DNA from: an uncultured Fretibacterium sp.
GTDB taxonomy: Bacteria > Synergistota > Synergistia > Synergistales > Aminobacteriaceae
Direction: 5' to 3'
DNA: 64,000 nucleotides
Assembly: GCA_947168585.1 (NCBI GenBank)
Contig: CAMVMK010000005.1
Location: 1 to 64,000 of the forward strand
Shown here: piece after piece, positions 25,737-33,171 of the stretch
Layout of the letters: the number at the start of each line of letters is the position of its first letter
How positions within the stretch are numbered: position 1 is the first letter of the stretch
The notes under the pieces: model-generated
Told to the model about the DNA's origin: nothing
Database searches by the model: none
Seen by the model: the letters and a program-made list of their open reading frames with translations, nothing else
Translations under genes and position numbers: made by a program

Positions 25737-25796
25737 ATTTATATTTTATATATTTTTATATGTTTTGAGTAACTATCTACTTCCAAGTTCTAATTG
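25620..25796 (+). ncRNA. Predicted TnpB guide RNA (omega/reRNA) region
   Basis: TnpB proteins use an RNA made from the 3' end of tnpB and the element's right end, with the guide taken from flanking DNA. Here that RNA would end in about 16-20 bases beginning CTACTTCCAAG (from 25777), which belong to the interrupted host gene. ACAG-TTTAT-CTGT-type pairing is visible near 25708-25722. Placement is by family knowledge, not by a recognised fold. Confidence 0.3.
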
Positions 25797-27062
25797 AGCT
25801 GTATAATTAGTGTCTGCCAATTTAATTAGACTTTCTAAGTCTAAACTTTCTATATCGATGCTTTTTTGAAGTTCAGATTTTTTTTGAGGCGATGTTTGAG
25901 AAGCTGTATTTTGTTGAGCTTTCTCAATTACTGTTTTAAGATCATCTTTAAGCGCGTATAAATCAAGCGCGTCGAGTTTCCCTTTTTTCATTTCCGAGAG
26001 AAAAACGCCGCTTACATTAACCTCGTACTCAAAATCTACGTTAGGCTCAACGCAGGCTATACCCTCGTCTTTATCATCCAAAAGGAAATAAGTAACGCCG
26101 GCGAATAAATTATTGCTCCAGTCCCCGTCTTGTGTGTAGTCACGGACAATACTAAGATGTTTTCTGATTTCGGCAGTATTGGGATTTTTTTCCGCTGCGA
26201 GAGTCTGCACTCTGTATTTTTCGACTTCGAGTTTATAAGGGTCATATCTCAGGACAGGCCGCCAAATCTCATCGAATTTATCAAAACATTTTGCTGCTTC
26301 TGCATTATCTTTAACTTCTTGTGCCGCAGCAGCACGGTAATACCAGTAAGGCGGATAGGTTTGAAAATTTCTCTCAACGTTTCGTGATTTTAACATTCTT
26401 AAACGTTTGGACGGGTCATCGGCATTCACTGCCTTAAAAAATCCGTTGAGGCTGTCCTGAGTAAGTCTGTATTCGTCGGGGAGTTTATATTGACGCAGCA
26501 AATTCCATGAGGCACTTAATAATCTTGTTTGCAGGTCGTTGCATCTTTCAATATCTTCTTTTTTAAGCTGCCATAGGTCATTCTCAAGCCCTTCAATAAG
26601 TTCAACTTTTGAAATTTGATAGCTTAAGTAAGACGATAGGCAAGAAGTCGCTAAACTTCCGAGCCAGCTCCATAAATCTACTCCATAAGCCCGTATGCCG
26701 CTGAGCGCGTTTATTAACCGTCTTTGTTCGCGATTATTGTAACGATCCTGAAAACGTTTTGCTTCTTCCTGCCGTAAAGTTTTGCCCGTAATGAAATTCA
26801 TCATTTCGGTAAAAAGTCCCGTAAGTTCGTAATCATTTTCAATATTTCCAAGCGCGAGTTTATTAATGATGTTGTTATATTCTTGATCAAGGACGATTCT
26901 GTCTTGAGTCGTAACTATTTTGTGAATTGACACGATAGCCATATTAAGAGCCAGCATAGTATGCTGAGGATCATAATCATTTTCTTTAGCTTCTTCAGAA
27001 TATACCGGAGCTACAGACAGCGCAAAAAACATCAGCACGATAATAAAAACGACACGCTTCAA
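25773..27062 (-). pseudogene. 5' part of the exported Sel1-repeat protein gene split by the IS607-type element
   Basis: This part encodes 429 residues: a signal peptide (MKRVVFIIVLMFFALSVAPVYS), a long helical region without recognised family, and the beginning of a Sel1 repeat at the very end (NYTAQLELGSR). The stop TAG spans the element border. The missing repeats continue at 23874. A truncated protein could still be exported. Start is TTG with GAGGAGTG 8 bases upstream. Function is unknown; Sel1 proteins usually make protein-protein contacts. Confidence 0.82.
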
Positions 27063-27072
27063 TTATTTCACT

Positions 27073-27113
27073 CCTCAAAAAATTTTAATGTGATTTTGAA
27101 ATTTTATCACATT
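27073..27113 (-). terminator. Terminator after the aldo/keto reductase gene
   Basis: On the minus strand AATGTGAT pairs with ATCACATT (8 bp), followed by TAAAATTTTTT. A TTAGGAGTAAGGAGTTAGG repeat lies between it and the gene end. Confidence 0.6.
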
Positions 27114-27152
27114 GAAACTAATTAGGAGTAAGGAGTTAGGAATTATTTTTTC

Positions 27153-28277
27153 TTAGACGTTGAAAGTCTCCGAAACTTTTACAAGTTCATCGCGGATTTT
27201 AATATGCTGAGGGCAGGCCTCTTCGCAGGCTCCGCATTTAATACATTCGCTGGCATGTTTATGTCCCTGCCATACAACGTTGAAGTTTAATTGATTTTTA
27301 GCAAAATCAAGATTTTTGTAGAGCGTGTAGACATTCATGGCCGTGAAAGAGCCTGAAATTCCTATATCCATTGGGCAGACTTTGGCGCAGTAATTGCAGG
27401 TTGTGCACGGAATTATAGGAATTTTAGCGAGTTCGGCGCGGGCATTTTCGATAACTTTTTTTTGTTCGCCCGTTAAGTGCTTAAAGTCTTTCATATAAGA
27501 AAGATTGTCGCGCATCTGCTCAAGATTAGACATTCCTGATAAAACAGTGATAACTCCGTCTAAATCAGCGGCAAATCTAACAGCCCATGAAGCGCACGAA
27601 GAGTCAGGCTCGGCGGCCTTAAAAACTTTTTCGACGGTCTCCGGCGGTGTTGCTAAAGTTCCGCCTTTAACCGGCTCCATTATGATAACGGGCTTGTTGT
27701 GTTTTCTCGCGACTTCGTAACACTGGCGTGATTTAACTGCGGGATTTTCCCAGTCTGCGTAATTAATTTGAAGCTGAACAAATTCCGCTTCCGGGTGTTT
27801 CGTCAAAATTTCTTCAAGCTGTTCCGGCGTTGAATGGAAAGAAAAGCCTAAATGTTTAATTTTTCCTTTAGCTTTTTCGTTCAAAAAATAATTCCAGAGA
27901 TCGAAGTCCTCAAAAAATTTTGTTCTTTTGTCGCCCAAATTATGAAGCAGATAAAAATCGAAATATCTTGCTCCGGTCTGCTTCAAAGAAGTCTCGTATT
28001 GAGCAAGAGCGTCTTCTCTCGAATTGCATTTGATCCAAGCGGCGTTTTTTGTAGCGAGCTGGAATTTTTCTCTCGGATAACGTTCAACGAGAGCTTTTCT
28101 TATAGCGTCCTCGCTGCCGGGATAAGCCCAAGCCGTGTCGAAGTAAGTGAAGCCTGCTGCTAAAAACTCATCAACCATTTTCTTTGTCTGCTCAAGATCG
28201 ATAGTGTTCTCATCAAGATGAGGCAGACGCATTAACCCGAAACCGAGTTTTTTAATTTCTTCTCCTAAATATGACAT
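27153..28277 (-). CDS. Aldo/keto reductase with C-terminal 2[4Fe-4S] ferredoxin domain
   Basis: The 374-residue protein starts with an AKR barrel: FDTAWAYPGSED holds the catalytic Asp and Tyr, LATKNA the Lys, and YLLHNL the His. The C-terminus has two ferredoxin cluster motifs, CTTCNYCAKVCP and CIKCGACEEACP. This fusion is common in anaerobes and suggests electron exchange with ferredoxin rather than simple NADPH use. It is cytoplasmic. The small membrane protein gene upstream (28300-28605) is 22 bases away on the same strand, so the two are probably co-transcribed. Confidence 0.93.
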   Translation of the reverse strand: MSYLGEEIKKLGFGLMRLPHLDENTIDLEQTKKMVDEFLAAGFTYFDTAWAYPGSEDAIRKALVERYPREKFQLATKNAAWIKCNSREDALAQYETSLKQTGARYFDFYLLHNLGDKRTKFFEDFDLWNYFLNEKAKGKIKHLGFSFHSTPEQLEEILTKHPEAEFVQLQINYADWENPAVKSRQCYEVARKHNKPVIIMEPVKGGTLATPPETVEKVFKAAEPDSSCASWAVRFAADLDGVITVLSGMSNLEQMRDNLSYMKDFKHLTGEQKKVIENARAELAKIPIIPCTTCNYCAKVCPMDIGISGSFTAMNVYTLYKNLDFAKNQLNFNVVWQGHKHASECIKCGACEEACPQHIKIRDELVKVSETFNV

Positions 28278-28299
28278 TTTAATTCCCCCCGTAATTATA

Positions 28300-28605
28300 T
28301 TAATCTGTTACGTCTTTCATTAAAGGCAGCCCTGCTTTTATAGTGCAAATTAATGCGAGAACGAACACGATTATTATAAAAATAAAATTTTCCGTAAACA
28401 TCCCGACTATTCCTGCCAAAGCCGGAGCGGCTGCAACAACAGCTAAGAGTTTTGCGAATTGGACAGCATATTTTTTCTCGTCTTTCATTTTTGCTGCGTA
28501 ATGCCTCCGGATTAAATTTACGTCTTTAGTCCACGCTAATAAAAGAGCGTAGAGAAGAATTGCGCCGGAAAATATAAACATTAAAATTGAAAATCCGTAT
28601 TCCAT
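28300..28605 (-). CDS. Small membrane protein of unknown function
   Basis: The 101-residue protein has three hydrophobic segments (around residues 5-24, 50-67 and 71-92) and a charged loop (KDVNLIRRHYAAKMKDEKK) between the first two. I do not recognise the family with certainty; DUF3784-like proteins have this shape. It lies directly upstream of the aldo/keto reductase gene in the same orientation. Confidence 0.65.
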   Translation of the reverse strand: MEYGFSILMFIFSGAILLYALLLAWTKDVNLIRRHYAAKMKDEKKYAVQFAKLLAVVAAAPALAGIVGMFTENFIFIIIVFVLALICTIKAGLPLMKDVTD

Positions 28606-28678
28606 TTTTCGCGAGCCGCCTCCTTATGAAAATTTTTTTAATATTAACATGTTCAACGGAACTTTAAGCAAGATTTTA

Positions 28679-28687
28679 TGCTAAAAT
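28679..28687 (+). promoter_or_regulatory. Extended -10 promoter of the Mrr-like gene
   Basis: TGCTAAAAT lies 15 bases before AGGAG (28702-28706). An upstream in-frame ATG at 28678 lies inside this box and is therefore unlikely to be the start. Confidence 0.5.
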
Positions 28688-28719
28688 TTTCAAAAATAAA
28701 AAGGAGATATGATTTTCAA

Positions 28720-29577
28720 ATGGCTTTGCCGAAACAAAAAGAACTTTTTTCTGTTATTCTAAAATTTTTGTCTGACGGTCAGGAACATAAAATGAAAGAT
28801 ATTTGCGATTATTGCGCGGAATATTTTAATCTTTCGGATTATGATAGAAAAATTATGACTTCGGGCGGTCAAAGTATGTTTGTGAATCGTGTCTATTGGG
28901 CGCGGCTGTCTCTTAAAAATGCCGGTTTAATTGAAAGTCCTCAAAGAGCAGCTATACGTATAACTTCGTCCGGCCTCGAAGAACTTGCAAAAGAAAACGG
29001 CGAAATTACTTCAAATATTACTGAAGATTTTCATATTGAAGAAGCTCAAAGCCCGCAGGAAAGAATCGATTATGCTATCGAACAGTTAAAATCGGCTCTT
29101 GCTGACGACTTACTTACAGAAGTAATAAACATGAATGAATATGATTTTGAGCAGCTTGTAGTCGATTTGCTTGTGAAAATGGGATACGGCAAGCCCGAAG
29201 AAAATAAAAGCGCTGTAACTAAAAAATCCGGCGACGGCGGTATAGACGGAATAGTCCGCGCTGATAAATTCGGCTTTGATGCTGTCTACACTCAGGCCAA
29301 GAAATGGAAAAGCGACTCTCGCATTCAAAGCCCCGAAATTAATAAATTTTTGGGAGCTATGGTCGTGCAGGGAGCAACGAAAGGATTATTCATAACGACG
29401 GGACAATTCTCAAAAGGAGCGATAGAAACTGCCCAAAAAAGTCCTGCACATAAAATTGTTTTAGTCAACGGCAGGCAGCTCGCAGAATTAATGATTGAAT
29501 ATAATTTAGGCGTTACAACAGTTAAAACTTATGAAATTAAAAGAATCGACTCAGATTATTTCAACAGGGACGACTAA
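28720..29577 (+). CDS. mrr: Mrr-like type IV restriction endonuclease
   Basis: The 285-residue protein has an N-terminal winged-helix region (residues 1-95) and a C-terminal Mrr-cat domain from about 145. The PD-(D/E)xK core is visible as MNEYDFEQLVVDLLVKMGY, GDGGIDGIV (metal-binding Asp) and YTQAKKW (QxK). Mrr-type enzymes cut modified DNA. The start ATG at 28720 gives MALPKQKELF, as in family members, with AGGAG 14 bases upstream. It overlaps the end of the convergent gene by 17 bases. It may act together with the restriction locus at 125-5201, but the two are 23 kb apart. Confidence 0.9.
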   Translation: MALPKQKELFSVILKFLSDGQEHKMKDICDYCAEYFNLSDYDRKIMTSGGQSMFVNRVYWARLSLKNAGLIESPQRAAIRITSSGLEELAKENGEITSNITEDFHIEEAQSPQERIDYAIEQLKSALADDLLTEVINMNEYDFEQLVVDLLVKMGYGKPEENKSAVTKKSGDGGIDGIVRADKFGFDAVYTQAKKWKSDSRIQSPEINKFLGAMVVQGATKGLFITTGQFSKGAIETAQKSPAHKIVLVNGRQLAELMIEYNLGVTTVKTYEIKRIDSDYFNRDD

Positions 29578-30205
29578 CTAAAAATTTCACAAGTCTTTCA
29601 GAATACGGCATAAAAATATCCGCGATAAATCCGACTAAAAACGCGCAGATAATTGTTCCTATTCCTAACTTTCCGCCGAGCATAAAGCCTATTAAAACAA
29701 AAAGGCCGTCTGTTATTATTCTTGTAAGTCCGAAACGAAATTTACATTTCTCACTTATAACTACGGCAACTAAATCATTAGGTCCTGTCCCTGCTTCAGA
29801 ACGGATTACAATAGTCATGCCCAACGAAAGAATTATGCAGCCTAAAAATAAAACAGGAATTTTTACAGTTAGTCCCGAACTCTCTATGGCAAAATCTTTC
29901 AAGAGCCACGTAAAAAAATCTATTATAGGGCCGCCGCAAAACATACAGATAATTGTTCCGGCTTTTATATAACTTTTGTCGATTAATAACAAAATTAAAA
30001 TTATCAAGAAACAAACGCTCATGTGAATTATTCCGTGTGATAAATTTATTCCCGTCATTGCCGTAAGTAATCTAAGCCCTTGAATAAAAACATTAAAAGG
30101 ATCTGCTCCTAAATTTGAAAGCAGAAAAAACGTTACGCCTAAGTGTGCTATCGTAAGTCCGCAAAAAAGAATTGCAAGCCTTATAAAAAATTCTCTAATT
30201 TTCAT
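29561..30205 (-). CDS. YczE/YyaS-like integral membrane protein
   Basis: This 214-residue protein has about six hydrophobic segments and resembles the YczE/YitT group: LSNLGADPFNVFIQGL near residues 30-45 and EAGTGPNDLVAVVISEK near 135-151 are characteristic loops. Family members are membrane proteins of unknown or regulator-linked function, possibly transporters. It is divergent from the tyrosine phosphatase gene and tail-to-tail with the Mrr gene. Confidence 0.78.
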   Translation of the reverse strand: MKIREFFIRLAILFCGLTIAHLGVTFFLLSNLGADPFNVFIQGLRLLTAMTGINLSHGIIHMSVCFLIILILLLIDKSYIKAGTIICMFCGGPIIDFFTWLLKDFAIESSGLTVKIPVLFLGCIILSLGMTIVIRSEAGTGPNDLVAVVISEKCKFRFGLTRIITDGLFVLIGFMLGGKLGIGTIICAFLVGFIADIFMPYSERLVKFLVSRPC

Positions 30206-30240
30206 TTTATTTTAATTTCCTAAAAATAATGTATGCTGAT

Positions 30241-30246
30241 TATAAT
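30241..30246 (+). promoter_or_regulatory. -10 box just upstream of the phosphatase start
   Basis: TATAAT ends 10 bases before ATG 30257 and no ribosome site lies between, so the mRNA leader would be about 3 bases. A second in-frame ATG follows at 30266. Confidence 0.4.
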
Positions 30247-30256
30247 ATGACGTATT

Positions 30257-31042
30257 ATGAAAAACATGAAAAAAATTATTTTATTTATATTTATTTTATT
30301 AATAGCGCAGGCCGATGCTGCAGATTTTAATTTTAATAAGAAAGATTTTTATCGTTCACTTTCATCGCGCTTAAGCAAAGATAGAAATAATTATATTTAT
30401 CTTAGTGATGAAGAATTTGCAAATTTCCGCGCCGTAACTTCAACAGGGATAAAAGCCGGAAAATTATACCGCTCGTCTTCGCCCGTCAAAGCATGGGGAA
30501 ACCGTAATAAAATCGCTGACAGTGCCGCTCGTGAGGCCGGAGTGAGAACTTTTATAAATCTTGCTGACGAATATAAAAATTTGAAAAGCTATAAAGATTT
30601 TTCCGAAACTTATTACTCGGCTCAAAAAATAATCTGCCTGAACTTAAATCTAAAATTTGAATCTAAAAAATTCCAGGCCGGCATAGCGCGTGCAGTAAAT
30701 TTCATGGCTAATAATCCGGCTCCGTATTTAATTCACTGCGACTTAGGTAAAGACCGCTGCGGAATTGTCTGCGCCGTCATTGAAAGTTTAATGGGAGCTT
30801 CTTCAGACGAAATAGTAAAAGATTACATGATTTCTTTCTATAACTATTTCGGAATAAAACCAGGCTCGGCTGAATATGAATTTGTAGCTGACAACGAAAT
30901 AAGGCCGTTTTTAGCTTCGATATTCGGCGTTAAAACTATCGAAAATATAAATTTACCTGCAGCTGCAACACAATATTTATTAAAAATCGGAGTAGAGAGC
31001 AAAGACATTGAAGCATTAAAAATCAACTTAGGAACCTACTGA
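30257..31042 (+). CDS. Exported tyrosine (dual-specificity) phosphatase-like protein
   Basis: The 261-residue protein has a signal peptide (MKKIILFIFILLIAQADA) and a Y_phosphatase3-type domain. FRAVTSTGIKAGKLYRSSSP is the usual N-terminal segment. The CX5R catalytic loop is HCDLGKDRCG near residues 172-181. The preceding Asp region and DEIVKDYM helix also fit. Such secreted phosphatases act on phosphotyrosine or phosphoinositides and occur in host-associated bacteria. The mRNA appears nearly leaderless. The next gene is 40 bases downstream with its own promoter. Confidence 0.85.
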   Translation: MKNMKKIILFIFILLIAQADAADFNFNKKDFYRSLSSRLSKDRNNYIYLSDEEFANFRAVTSTGIKAGKLYRSSSPVKAWGNRNKIADSAAREAGVRTFINLADEYKNLKSYKDFSETYYSAQKIICLNLNLKFESKKFQAGIARAVNFMANNPAPYLIHCDLGKDRCGIVCAVIESLMGASSDEIVKDYMISFYNYFGIKPGSAEYEFVADNEIRPFLASIFGVKTIENINLPAAATQYLLKIGVESKDIEALKINLGTY

Positions 31043-31045
31043 ATA

Positions 31046-31054
31046 TGCTAAAAT
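31046..31054 (+). promoter_or_regulatory. Extended -10 promoter, SBP-like gene 1
   Basis: TGCTAAAAT followed by TGTCTAA; the same box, with the same TGTCT downstream bases, precedes the two tandem copies. Confidence 0.55.
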
Positions 31055-31082
31055 TGTCTAAATTTTTATAGGAGATTTTTTT

Positions 31083-32000
31083 ATGAAGATCAAAAATTTT
31101 TGCCGCGTAATATTTACAGTATTAACATTCTGCGTGTTAATATCATCGTGCGCTTTTTCAGCTGCGCCGTCTGTAACTGTCGGTATGATAGGCTATCTTG
31201 GTGCTACAGAAAACGAATTTCAGAATGCTGTTGACGAATTAAACGAAATATTACAGGTTTTTTCTTCTATGCCTTATGCTTCTCCTGAACATCTGGAGTT
31301 TCTAAAAATACTCGAAGCTTTTCATAATAACCGCCACGTTATTCATTTTTATTATAATTTAGCTTCAATGTTAATGGCTCTCAATGCCGGACATGTCCGT
31401 GAAATTTCATTGCCCGAAAGCACAGCAAAATATATATTAAAAAACAATCCTGAATATCTTAAACTTTTTTCAATAATTATGCCGTCATCGCTTTCCTTCG
31501 GATTTAGAGGAGAAAACTCAGAACTTTGCGGCGAATTTAACAAGGCTATAGCTTCAATGAAAGAAGACGGAACTTTGAAAGCCCTCGAAGAAAAATATAT
31601 CAACGCTGAAAATATTTCTGACGCGGCATCTTTTGAAAAATTTGACGGTGCAGGCAAAATTACCGTAGCAGTTACCGGCGATATGCCTCCTATCGATTTT
31701 ATTGCCGCAGACGGAACACCCGCAGGTTATAACACTGCAGTTTTATCTGAAATCGGCAGAAGATTAAAGAAAAACATCGATATAATCAGCATTGAAGCCG
31801 GAGCACGTTCAGCCGCTTTGAGTTCGATGCGGGCCGATGTAATTTTCTGGTATCGTTCAACAAAAGGAATGACTTTCCCGAAAGAAATTGAATTTAACGG
31901 CGAAAATCCTGTTAACGCTGTAATGAACGATGCAACGGAAGGCGTTATCCTTTCTGAGCCTTATTACGAATGGAAAAACACTTTTATAATCACAAAATAA
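31083..32000 (+). CDS. Exported SBP_bac_3-like protein with swapped lobes, copy 1
   Basis: This 305-residue exported protein carries both halves of a family 3 solute-binding protein in reversed order. The first half (about 80-180) reads LMALNAGHVREI, KYILKNNPEY, then FNKAIASMKEDGTLKALEEKYI, which normally closes such proteins. The second half (about 195-305) reads KITVAVTGDMPPIDFIAADG, PAGYNTAVLSEIG, which normally opens them. The signal peptide ends ISSCAFSAA; Cys could be lipidated, but an AFS-A cleavage is also possible. There are no permease or ATPase genes nearby. It is the most divergent of three tandem copies. Ligand unknown. Confidence 0.75.
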   Translation: MKIKNFCRVIFTVLTFCVLISSCAFSAAPSVTVGMIGYLGATENEFQNAVDELNEILQVFSSMPYASPEHLEFLKILEAFHNNRHVIHFYYNLASMLMALNAGHVREISLPESTAKYILKNNPEYLKLFSIIMPSSLSFGFRGENSELCGEFNKAIASMKEDGTLKALEEKYINAENISDAASFEKFDGAGKITVAVTGDMPPIDFIAADGTPAGYNTAVLSEIGRRLKKNIDIISIEAGARSAALSSMRADVIFWYRSTKGMTFPKEIEFNGENPVNAVMNDATEGVILSEPYYEWKNTFIITK

Positions 32001-32033
32001 AAAAAATATGAAATTAGAAATTAGAAATTAGAA

Positions 32034-32078
32034 ATTAGGAAGCAGGAAGCTAAAAACTTTCAGCCTCCTAATTTTTTT
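32034..32078 (+). terminator. Terminator after SBP-like gene 1
   Basis: ATTAGGA pairs with TCCTAAT, followed by TTTTTTT. The left arm belongs to a run of ATTAGAA/ATTAGGAAG repeats. Confidence 0.65.
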
Positions 32079-32082
32079 ATTA

Positions 32083-32091
32083 TGTTAAAAT
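32083..32091 (+). promoter_or_regulatory. Extended -10 promoter, SBP-like gene 2
   Basis: TGTTAAAAT sits directly after the terminator T run. Confidence 0.55.
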
Positions 32092-32123
32092 TGTCTTAAT
32101 TTTTTAATTAAGGAGATTTTTTT

Positions 32124-33056
32124 ATGAAAATCAAAAAGTTTTATCGTTTAATCCTCGTTGCTTTGATGATTTCTGTTTTGTTTTCGTCATGTGCGTTTGC
32201 TGCTCGTAAGGGGGGTATAAATCACGTTCACGGAGGTGTCTTGAATTATCTCGGCACGACCGAAGACGAATTTCAGACTGCTCTTGATGAATTAAGCAAA
32301 ATGCTTCCGGCTTTTTCTTCTTTCAGCACGACTAACATTCCTGAATATCAGGATTTTGTAACAATGCTCACAGCTATCAAGGAGAACCGCCACGTTATTC
32401 ATTTTTATGATAATTTAACTTCAATGTTAATGGCTCTTGAGGCCGGGCGTGTCGATGAAATTTCTCTGCCTGAAAGCACAGCAAAATATATCATGAAGAG
32501 CGATCCAGAATATAGAATTCTTTTCACTATTCGTATGCCGTCAGCTATTTCCTGCGGATTTAGAGCAGAAGATAAAGAACTTTGCGCGGAATTCAGCAAG
32601 GCTATAGCTTCAATGAAAGAAGACGGAACTCTCAAAGCCCTCGAAGAAAAATATATCAACGCCGAAAATATTTCTGAAGCAGCAGCTTTTGAAAAATTTG
32701 AAGATGCAGGCAAAATTACCGTAGCAGTTACCGGCGATATGCCTCCTATGGATTTTGTTGCCTCTGACGGAAAGCCCGCAGGTTATAACACTGCAGTTTT
32801 ATCTGAAATCGGAAAAAGATTAAAGAAAAACATCGAGATAATCAGCGTTGAAGCCGGAGCACGCTCATCAGCTTTGACTTCGGGACGCGCCGACGTAATT
32901 TTCTGGTATCGTTCAACAAAAGGAATGACTTTCCCGAAAGAAATTGAAATTAAAGGTGAAAATCCTGTCAATGCCGTAATGAAAGACGCGAATGAAGGCG
33001 TTATTCTTTCTGAGCCGTATTACGAATGGCAGAGAACTTTAATGATCACGAAATAA
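32124..33056 (+). CDS. Exported SBP_bac_3-like protein with swapped lobes, copy 2
   Basis: This 310-residue paralog of the preceding gene has the same lobe order: LMALEAGRVDEI ... SKAIASMKEDGTLKALEEKYI first, then KITVAVTGDMPPMDFVASDG. The N-terminal 70 residues (signal peptide, HVHGGVLNYLGTTEDEF) differ moderately between copies. Bases 32352-33010 are identical to 33397-34055 in copy 3, base for base by eye, so the two have recently been duplicated or converted. It has its own promoter and terminator. An AAGGAG ribosome site is present. Confidence 0.75.
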   Translation: MKIKKFYRLILVALMISVLFSSCAFAARKGGINHVHGGVLNYLGTTEDEFQTALDELSKMLPAFSSFSTTNIPEYQDFVTMLTAIKENRHVIHFYDNLTSMLMALEAGRVDEISLPESTAKYIMKSDPEYRILFTIRMPSAISCGFRAEDKELCAEFSKAIASMKEDGTLKALEEKYINAENISEAAAFEKFEDAGKITVAVTGDMPPMDFVASDGKPAGYNTAVLSEIGKRLKKNIEIISVEAGARSSALTSGRADVIFWYRSTKGMTFPKEIEIKGENPVNAVMKDANEGVILSEPYYEWQRTLMITK

Positions 33057-33081
33057 AAAAGCAATTATTAATTAGAAATTA

Positions 33082-33126
33082 ATTAGGAAGCAGGAAGCGA
33101 AAAACTTTCAGCCTCCTAATTTTTTT
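33082..33126 (+). terminator. Terminator after SBP-like gene 2
   Basis: ATTAGGA (33082-33088) pairs with TCCTAAT (33114-33120), followed by TTTTTT. Confidence 0.65.
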
Positions 33127-33130
33127 ATTA

Positions 33131-33139
33131 TGTTAAAAT
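33131..33139 (+). promoter_or_regulatory. Extended -10 promoter, SBP-like gene 3
   Basis: TGTTAAAAT, in the same position as in the two earlier copies. Confidence 0.55.
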
Positions 33140-33171
33140 TGTCTTAATTTTTCTATAAAGGAGAGATTTTT

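Larger units (their letters stand above)
23876..25776 (+). mobile_element. IS607-type insertion element (serine recombinase + TnpB), about 1.9 kb
   Basis: The borders were set by rejoining the two halves of the interrupted gene in frame. Both junctions share the trinucleotide TAT (23873-23875 and 25774-25776), so the ends can slide by 3 bases. The element carries tnpA and tnpB on the plus strand with a 14-base overlap. IS607 elements move by a serine recombinase through a short core and make no long target duplication, which fits. The rebuilt target is a perfect 7-bp palindrome around the core. Confidence 0.85.
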
